Positions 60,034-64,000 of a DNA stretch of 64,000 nt are shown here, in pieces. The DNA comes from Streptomyces iakyrus. Lineage in GTDB: Bacteria > Actinomycetota > Actinomycetes > Streptomycetales > Streptomycetaceae. Made by a program: the position numbers and the translations under genes. The notes beneath the pieces were generated by a model. It did not search any database, was not told the origin of the DNA, and saw nothing but the letters and a program-made list of their open reading frames with translations. The stretch spans positions 248,001 through 312,000 of the forward strand of contig NZ_JNXI01000001.1 of assembly GCF_000717055.1 (NCBI RefSeq), in the 5' to 3' direction. Positions within the stretch are counted from its first letter, which is position 1. Each line of letters starts with the position of its first letter.

Positions 60034-60047
60034 AATGTCACCTATCT
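60034..60047 (-). repeat. 14-bp element AGATAGGTGACATT (one of three copies)
   Basis: Identical copies lie on the minus strand at 51580-51593, 56015-56028 and 60034-60047, each upstream of a phage gene or gene group. The first overlaps the space after the clamp-like gene. It may be a repressor or activator site or part of a promoter; only the 56015 copy has a good -35-like box (CTGACA, 17 bp before TAGGTG). Confidence 0.6.
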
Positions 60048-60114
60048 TGCGGGTCGACGGACAGATGATCAACCCCACCGGCTACAGGCGCGACTTCACA
60101 TACTCAGCCCGAGG

Positions 60115-60318
60115 TCAGGCGGAGGCTCGCTCGGCCGCCTCCTCCATGCGCGCTTCACGAGCCTCGTTGGCCGCCGACGTGGCCTGCAGGGCGTCGATGG
60201 CGACGTTGGACTCGGGATGCTTGAGCACGTAGAGGGAGAGGGCCCCTTCGACAATCAGGGCCTCGCGGGCATCCATGACCGCGATCTCGTCGCCGCCCGG
60301 CGTGACGATGAACTGCAC
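60115..60318 (-). CDS. Small phage hypothetical protein
   Basis: This 67-aa acidic protein starts MQFIVTPGGDEIAVMDAREALIVEGALSLYVL and ends in an Ala/Glu/Arg helix. GTG 60318 follows AAGGAGG. It is the first gene after the promoter at 60369-60396. Not recognised. Confidence 0.6.
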   Translation of the reverse strand: MQFIVTPGGDEIAVMDAREALIVEGALSLYVLKHPESNVAIDALQATSAANEAREARMEEAAERASA

Positions 60319-60368
60319 TACTACCTCCTTGGTGAACTGCGGACCCTCATGGCGAGGGGTTACTTATA

Positions 60369-60396
60369 TCTTAATGGCAGTTCGAGGCTAAGTACA
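60369..60396 (-). promoter_or_regulatory. Phage promoter, copy 3 (early region)
   Basis: GTACTT (weak -35), 16 bp, TAAGAT in the shared core GCCATTAAGATATAAG. It stands before the gene run 60318 to 57426 (small protein, conserved protein, recT, exonuclease), so it is probably the early recombination promoter. Confidence 0.65.
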
Positions 60397-60409
60397 GTAA
60401 TTGCGCAGG

Positions 60410-60982
60410 TCAGAGGGCATTTCGGGCGTGGCGGCCTCGGGTCAGTACGCGACTGCCAGGCCCGTCGTACGTGCCGTCGCGCAGGGCGGAGACGACCGCT
60501 TCGTCCACGTCCCAGGGCAGGCCCCGCGCGCTCTCGCGGAGCTTCGGAACAGCATCGAGGACGGTGTCCAGCATCCAGAGCATCGACCCGGACAGCAGCC
60601 AGTCGTGCTCCGGGAACCGCCCAGTCGCGATGGTCGTCGCCAAGTTGCCCTGTGCGGGCAGATGGAACAGCTCGATGATCTCCTGCTGGCCGATGATCGG
60701 TGGCAGCTCATCCCCCAGATCCGGCTCCCAACCCTCGCCCTGCTCCGCGATGATCCGCGACTTCACGTCCAGGTCGACCTGGCGGAACCGCGCCGTGGTC
60801 GCTCCCCACCGGGCAGCGAAGCCGAGCGGCCAATACCGCACCCCACTGACGATGATGGCGGTCTCCGGATCCAGCACGCTGCCACGGCTCGGCGCCAGCC
60901 ACTGCGCGACCTGCTTCGGATCGACGCGGTACAGCGCGGCGAACTCCTGGTGCCCGACCAGATACGGCTTGCCCCGACTCAT
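60410..60982 (-). CDS. Phage protein with two helix-turn-helix-like segments
   Basis: From ATG 60982 (GGAGGACGGGG upstream) the 190-aa protein has two similar segments: YLVGHQEFAALYRVDPKQVAQWLA with VSGVRYWPLGFAARWG, and IIGQQEIIELFHLPAQGNLATTIATG with LSGSMLWMLDTVLDA. Each looks like an excisionase/MerR-like wing-helix unit. It may bind DNA at the nearby promoter or the phage ends. A longer start at 61045 is possible but lacks a ribosome site. Confidence 0.65.
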   Translation of the reverse strand: MSRGKPYLVGHQEFAALYRVDPKQVAQWLAPSRGSVLDPETAIIVSGVRYWPLGFAARWGATTARFRQVDLDVKSRIIAEQGEGWEPDLGDELPPIIGQQEIIELFHLPAQGNLATTIATGRFPEHDWLLSGSMLWMLDTVLDAVPKLRESARGLPWDVDEAVVSALRDGTYDGPGSRVLTRGRHARNAL

Positions 60983-61097
60983 CCCCGTCCTCCGGTGTCT
61001 GCCCTGGATGCAGAGGGCAGCGTAGCCGTACGCGCACGCCGGCATGCGCGGCGGTCGCTGCTATGGTGGCGGCGGTCTTTTCTCCAAGAGGCCCTAA

Positions 61098-61119
61098 GGC
61101 CCCCGCTGCGGCGGGGGCC
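61098..61119 (-). terminator. Hairpin terminator after the recombinase-like gene
   Basis: GGCCCCCGC (61098-61106) and GCGGGGGCC (61111-61119) make a 9-bp stem with a 4-nt loop, 20 nt beyond the stop at 61139. It separates the late/lysis genes from the early region. A stray CTCTTGGAGA copy follows it. Confidence 0.65.
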
Positions 61120-61138
61120 GTGTGCGTTGCCGCGCGCT

Positions 61139-61585
61139 CTACGCGCTCTTGCCCTCGGGCTGGTCGGCGGTGGAGCTGAGCCGGGTCGAGCCCTGCTCCT
61201 TCCTCTGTCGCGTGAACCGCAGGGCGTGGATGGTGCGCCCGCCGGTCACTTCGCGGAAGGCGGTCGCCACCTCGGCCTTGGTCAGCCGCCGCCCTCCCAG
61301 CGTGAACAGCGGTCCGTCCGTACGGGCCCCGATCAGCTCGCGCAGCGCGTTGGCCGCCGACACGGTGATCCCGGCCTCGTAGACGCCGGCCTCCTTTGCA
61401 TGGCGGATGACAACCAGGCGATCATCCAGCTCCGCGTCCGGCACGTCGAACGCCAGGACCTCGTCCAGCCGGACCTCCGACTCCCAGAGCAGCTGCCACA
61501 CCGACCGGATGGCGGCCGGGACCGCCGGGTTCGCGAGCGCAGTGTCCACCTCCAGGTCGGTGACGAGCAGGCTTGTCGTATGCAT
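61139..61585 (-). CDS. Truncated tyrosine-recombinase-like protein without the catalytic Tyr
   Basis: The 148-aa protein resembles the catalytic domain of phage integrases. R39 in WESEVRLDEVLAFDV matches Arg I, a Lys lies in VIRHAKE, FREVTGG precedes H120-A-L-R123, which matches H-x-x-R, and then the second His is Phe (RFTR). The protein ends 25 residues later in a Ser/Glu/Lys tail with no Tyr. The N-terminal arm-binding and core-binding domains are also absent. It cannot cut DNA by the usual route and may be a DNA-binding remnant or regulator. It lies between the lysis genes and the early region. Confidence 0.62.
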   Translation of the reverse strand: MHTTSLLVTDLEVDTALANPAVPAAIRSVWQLLWESEVRLDEVLAFDVPDAELDDRLVVIRHAKEAGVYEAGITVSAANALRELIGARTDGPLFTLGGRRLTKAEVATAFREVTGGRTIHALRFTRQRKEQGSTRLSSTADQPEGKSA

Positions 61586-61670
61586 GATGACCCCCAGGCC
61601 GCAGGAACAAGTGCGCCCTTACGCTATGCGCGCTGTCGGACAACACCGCTTGACAGCAGGGGCGTTCGTC

Positions 61671-61916
61671 TCAGCCGCGGGCCAGGCTGAAGACGGTGAG
61701 CACCACCGCGGTGATGCTGGCCAGTACGGCGACGGTCGGCAACGGCCACCTGGTCTTCTCCAGCGCACTCACCCGTTCCTCCAGGTCCTCCAGGGCCTTG
61801 TCCGTTTGGTCGCTACGCTGGACGAGCAACGCCAGCTGTCCGTCTATGCGCGCGAATCCGACCTCCAGCGCCTGACGCAGCTCTGCCAGGGCGAGCGCGA
61901 CCTGCCCTTCGGGCAC
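61671..61916 (-). CDS. XhlA-like lysis-associated protein (coiled coil plus C-terminal membrane helix)
   Basis: The 81-aa protein has a helical, heptad-like body (ALAELRQALEVGFARIDGQ, SDQTDKALEDLEERVSALEK) and one C-terminal membrane helix (VAVLASITAVVLTVFSLARG). This is the layout of XhlA-type proteins in phage lysis cassettes. GTG 61916 follows AGGAGGAA. It lies 32 nt after the endolysin/holin gene. Confidence 0.65.
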   Translation of the reverse strand: MPEGQVALALAELRQALEVGFARIDGQLALLVQRSDQTDKALEDLEERVSALEKTRWPLPTVAVLASITAVVLTVFSLARG

Positions 61917-61948
61917 GGCCTTCCTCCTCTCCTCTCGCTGCCCGGCGG

Positions 61949-62194
61949 TCAGTGCTTGGGCGTGGCCGGGTCGCGCTTGAGCGGGAGCCACGAGGCCGTT
62001 CCGGGCCTGCCCAGGACGGTGCCGAGGGTGGACTTCAGCGCGCTGAGCGCGGCGGGTATCGAGGAGACCGCCGCGGCCTGCCACGCCGACAGGGACACCA
62101 TGTCCGTCGTGCTGGAGGCTGCCATCAGGCCCAGCAGCGACTGGAGGTAGGTGGCAATCGTGCGCTCGGCAACGTCGGCAAGGGCCTGCGGCAT
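61949..62194 (-). CDS. Nested in-frame holin start within the endolysin gene (alternative product)
   Basis: ATG 62194 has AGGAG nine bases upstream inside the endolysin frame. Translation from it would give an 81-aa protein with two hydrophobic segments and a charged tail, the normal size of actinophage holins. Both a fusion and a separate holin could be made from the same frame. Confidence 0.45.
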   Translation of the reverse strand: MPQALADVAERTIATYLQSLLGLMAASSTTDMVSLSAWQAAAVSSIPAALSALKSTLGTVLGRPGTASWLPLKRDPATPKH

Positions 62195-63142
62195 CGTGTC
62201 GTGCTCCTGGTTCGGGGTGGTGGGGGTCGGGTCGAGGGCACCGGCCTGGTGCGGGACGCGGAGGTCCGCCCAGGTCTGCGGGCCAGGAATGCCGTCGGCG
62301 TCGGCACCGTGGTGGCCGCGCTTGATCTGGTAGGCCGCGTACGAGCGGCGGTGCGCGTCGTTCCACACCGGACCGGGCGGCGTGTCGTAGGAGTCGCAGC
62401 CTTCGGCGATCAGCCGCTTCGCCATCGCGGCGATCACCGGGGACGAGCGCCCTTCGCGGAAGAACTGCTTGCCCGGGTACGCCGCGTACTTCGGTGTCGG
62501 CTTGGGCTTCGGGTCCGGCTTCGGCTTCGGGTGGGGCTTCGGCTTGCCGCCGTCCTTGAGGTGCCGGGCGACCCGGGCGCGGAATTCGTCCATGTCGATG
62601 CCGCCCGGGTCCGGCTTCCCTGGCTGCCACTCCTTGTGGCCAATGACGGAATGCTCGTTCCAGCCGTGCGCGCGGCAGATCGCCGCCGCCGCCCGCGCCA
62701 TCGCGTCGAGCTGCGCCGCCGGCCACGGCTGGCTTCCTGTGTTGATGCACTCGAAGCCGTAGAAGTGCCGGTTGCCGTCGGTGTCCGCTTCGTTGTCGCG
62801 CGGCAGGCTCGTCTTCTCGGCGATGACCGCGAGCATGACGTCTGTGTCCCCCATGCCTGCGTGATTGGTCCGGCCGTAGCCGACCAGGTGGATTGTCCCG
62901 GACCGGTCGATGACACCATGGCAGAGGGGACCTGGAAGATCCTGGTAGCCGACGCGGCAGAGCTCCACCATGTCCTGCTCGGACGTGTACGGCCCGGTGT
63001 GATGGATCATGACGCCATTCGCGGGGCCCCAGTTGCCGTGGGTGTTCCGGTTGTGGGTGCGCCATTTGCCGTGCTCGACCACGCCGAGCCCGGCGCCCTT
63101 CAGCACGGACAGGAACCTGTCCGCGCTCAGCGGTGTAGCCAC
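61949..63142 (-). CDS. Endolysin: N-acetylmuramoyl-L-alanine amidase with peptidoglycan-binding and fused holin-like domain
   Basis: The 397-aa protein has an amidase_2/PGRP domain (about 25-195): zinc-ligand HH in VMIHHTGPY, the second His in SVIGHKEW and Asp in GKPDPGG. A Lys-Pro repeat linker (about 200-220) leads to a peptidoglycan-binding-like domain (PVIAAMAKRLIAEGCD, GIPGPQTWADL). The last 81 residues (from M317) look like a complete small holin (ALADVAERTIATYLQSLLGLMA, then AAAVSSIPAALSALKS), normally a separate gene. ATG 63142 is the only good start. Confidence 0.82.
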   Translation of the reverse strand: MATPLSADRFLSVLKGAGLGVVEHGKWRTHNRNTHGNWGPANGVMIHHTGPYTSEQDMVELCRVGYQDLPGPLCHGVIDRSGTIHLVGYGRTNHAGMGDTDVMLAVIAEKTSLPRDNEADTDGNRHFYGFECINTGSQPWPAAQLDAMARAAAAICRAHGWNEHSVIGHKEWQPGKPDPGGIDMDEFRARVARHLKDGGKPKPHPKPKPDPKPKPTPKYAAYPGKQFFREGRSSPVIAAMAKRLIAEGCDSYDTPPGPVWNDAHRRSYAAYQIKRGHHGADADGIPGPQTWADLRVPHQAGALDPTPTTPNQEHDTMPQALADVAERTIATYLQSLLGLMAASSTTDMVSLSAWQAAAVSSIPAALSALKSTLGTVLGRPGTASWLPLKRDPATPKH

Positions 63143-63291
63143 GCGCTTCGTCCTTCTCCCCTGCGCCGGATGGCAGTCGGCCGTGGCCGCCGCGGCGGTC
63201 CGGTCCCTCGGGAGTGCGAAGCGGGTGGAGGGTCACCCAGGGCGTCATGCTACCGGCGGCGCACCGGCCGATTGTCGGGGCGCGCAGCTGG

Positions 63292-63729
63292 TCAGGTGTC
63301 GGCGCGGTCAGTCCGGAACGACGTGCTGTCGAGGCTGATCCATGACGCGCGGACGCTGCCGCCGCCCTGCACGCGCAGCCGCACAAGGCCCCTCGGGTCG
63401 ATGCCGAGCTGGAGGCTGCGGCGTGCCGCGTCGGAGGCGACATCGACCGTGCGCGGCGCTTCCGGCCAGTACCCCTCGGGCAGCAGCGCGACCAACTGCT
63501 CGTCGGCGGCCCGGCCGCCCGCCAGTCCGATACGGCCGCAGAACTCGGTCGTATCCCAGGGATTGGCGCGGAACTGCGGCGGCTGCTCCTCGTCCGGGAC
63601 GGTGGTGTCGCCGGTCAGCGGAAGGTCGCGCCACTCCGGATACGGCGCGCGGCGGGCGCGCTCCAGGGTGACGACCCGCTGCTCCAGCTTGGCCAGTCGG
63701 CGGCCGAGGTCTGCGATCGTGTCCGGCAC
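63292..63729 (-). CDS. Phage tail-associated hypothetical protein
   Basis: The 145-aa protein starts with a short coiled coil (IADLGRRLAKLEQRVVTLERARR) and then has a beta-rich domain ending RGLVRLRVQGGGSVRASWISLDSTSF. A coil followed by a small beta domain, just before the endolysin, is common for minor tail or tail-tip proteins. The GTG abuts the stop of the upstream gene. Confidence 0.55.
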   Translation of the reverse strand: MPDTIADLGRRLAKLEQRVVTLERARRAPYPEWRDLPLTGDTTVPDEEQPPQFRANPWDTTEFCGRIGLAGGRAADEQLVALLPEGYWPEAPRTVDVASDAARRSLQLGIDPRGLVRLRVQGGGSVRASWISLDSTSFRTDRADT

Positions 63730-64000
63730 CTACTGCTCCTCTCCTTCGCCCGTCTCGTCCTCGGGCTTGTTGGTGCGCTCCAGCTTCAACGTCACGCGCT
63801 CGGCCGTCTCACCCTCGCCGGGCCGCACCGTCCAGCCGACGATCCGGCACCAGCCGTCGTACTCGGTGTGCGGCTCGAACAGGCGAATCCGTACGTCGTC
63901 CCCGATGCGCAACGCGTGGATCGGGGCCGCCGGGTGATCGATGATCTCCAGCTCGGTCAGCGAGGGGAGAACCTGGCGGGCCAGCCGTTCGCGGCGGGCC
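63730..64000 (-). CDS. C-terminal end of a phage tail-type protein (5' end outside window)
   Basis: The frame is open to the window edge; about 89 residues are seen. They contain SLTELEIIDHPAAPIHALRIGDDVRIRLFEP and a beta-rich end, VTLKLERTNKP, with an acidic tail. Phrases of this type occur at the ends of siphovirus tail proteins of the ReqiPepy6 Gp37-like kind (from memory). The call is tentative because most of the gene is missing. Confidence 0.5.
   Translation of the reverse strand, partial: ARRERLARQVLPSLTELEIIDHPAAPIHALRIGDDVRIRLFEPHTEYDGWCRIVGWTVRPGEGETAERVTLKLERTNKPEDETGEGEEQ

Larger units (their letters stand above)
43190..64000. mobile_element. Prophage integrated in tRNA-Met, left part (continues past the window)
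   Basis: The left border is a 3' half tRNA-Met gene. Its 5' side, which is unlike tRNA, faces the phage genes. The interior contains recombination (RecT, exonuclease), replication (iteron initiator), DNA methylation, WhiB-like, lysis and tail-associated genes, nearly all on the minus strand. Shared promoters and start motifs (see the regulatory entries) tie 49.6-61.1 kb together. No integrase is seen; it should lie at the other end beside the rebuilt tRNA gene. Confidence 0.85.

Overview
The window is high-GC actinobacterial DNA, almost certainly Streptomyces. The evidence is the codon use, rare TTA codons, GTG starts, 4-nt ATGA/GTGA overlaps, and Streptomyces-type genes such as a MatB malonyl-CoA synthetase, an Mbl-type MreB homologue, STAS/ANTAR and RsbA-like regulators and a DUF6411 protein. 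From memory, matB and mbl also lie close together in S. coelicolor, so bases 1 to about 40.7 kb look like conserved chromosome.

Chromosome, 1-40.7 kb. (a) 1-7.4 kb is one tightly overlapping operon: the C-terminal part of an AftD-like arabinofuranosyltransferase, a stand-alone condensation-domain protein, two methyltransferases, a DMT/EamA-like membrane protein and a Trm112-like protein. It looks like a cell-surface glycoconjugate cluster. (b) 7.4-14.6 kb holds an MFS exporter, an ATP-grasp enzyme, a MerR-PP2C fusion behind a textbook 19-bp-spacer MerR promoter, then matB and a fused carboxyltransferase. (c) 14.6-22.0 kb is a trypsin/VMAP-C, MoxR and vWA-like ternary conflict-type system ending in a 1423-aa protein that carries a pseudokinase, a SARP-like module and a HAD domain lacking its nucleophile. 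(d) 22.2-28.9 kb holds mbl, stress-signalling genes, a BrkB-family protein and a squalene/phytoene synthase-cis-prenyltransferase fusion. (e) 29.0-39.7 kb holds a second, differently built system: trypsin-EAD, VMAP, MoxR and vWA-NB-ARC-TPR on the plus strand. Converging on it are a trypco1 protein, a 57-aa FxsA-like peptide and an HExxH peptide hydroxylase. TTA codons in two of these genes suggest bldA-dependent expression.

Mobile DNA, 40.7-64 kb. A 2005-bp IS5-family element (40738-42742) has 21-bp-class inverted repeats and a TAA target duplication. It carries an HxlR regulator and an NAD(P)-dependent oxidoreductase as passengers, and its transposase needs a -1 frameshift. At 43190-43237 the 3' half of a tRNA-Met(CAT) gene marks one end of a prophage that runs past the right edge of the window. 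Apart from one gene beside the att site, the prophage is transcribed leftwards. From right to left it holds a tail-associated gene end, a lysis cassette, a recombinase-like protein lacking the catalytic Tyr, a RecT/Bet-exonuclease pair, a replication initiator with four iterons inside its own gene, a C5 methyltransferase, WhiB-like, clamp-like, HU and RuvC-like proteins, a degenerate N6-methylase and a frameshifted DUF4192 gene.

The prophage uses three repeated signals: an identical 16-bp promoter core (three copies), a CTCTTGGAGA start-associated motif (seven copies) and a 14-bp AGATAGGTGACATT element (three copies). The integrase is not in this window and should lie at the other end of the prophage.
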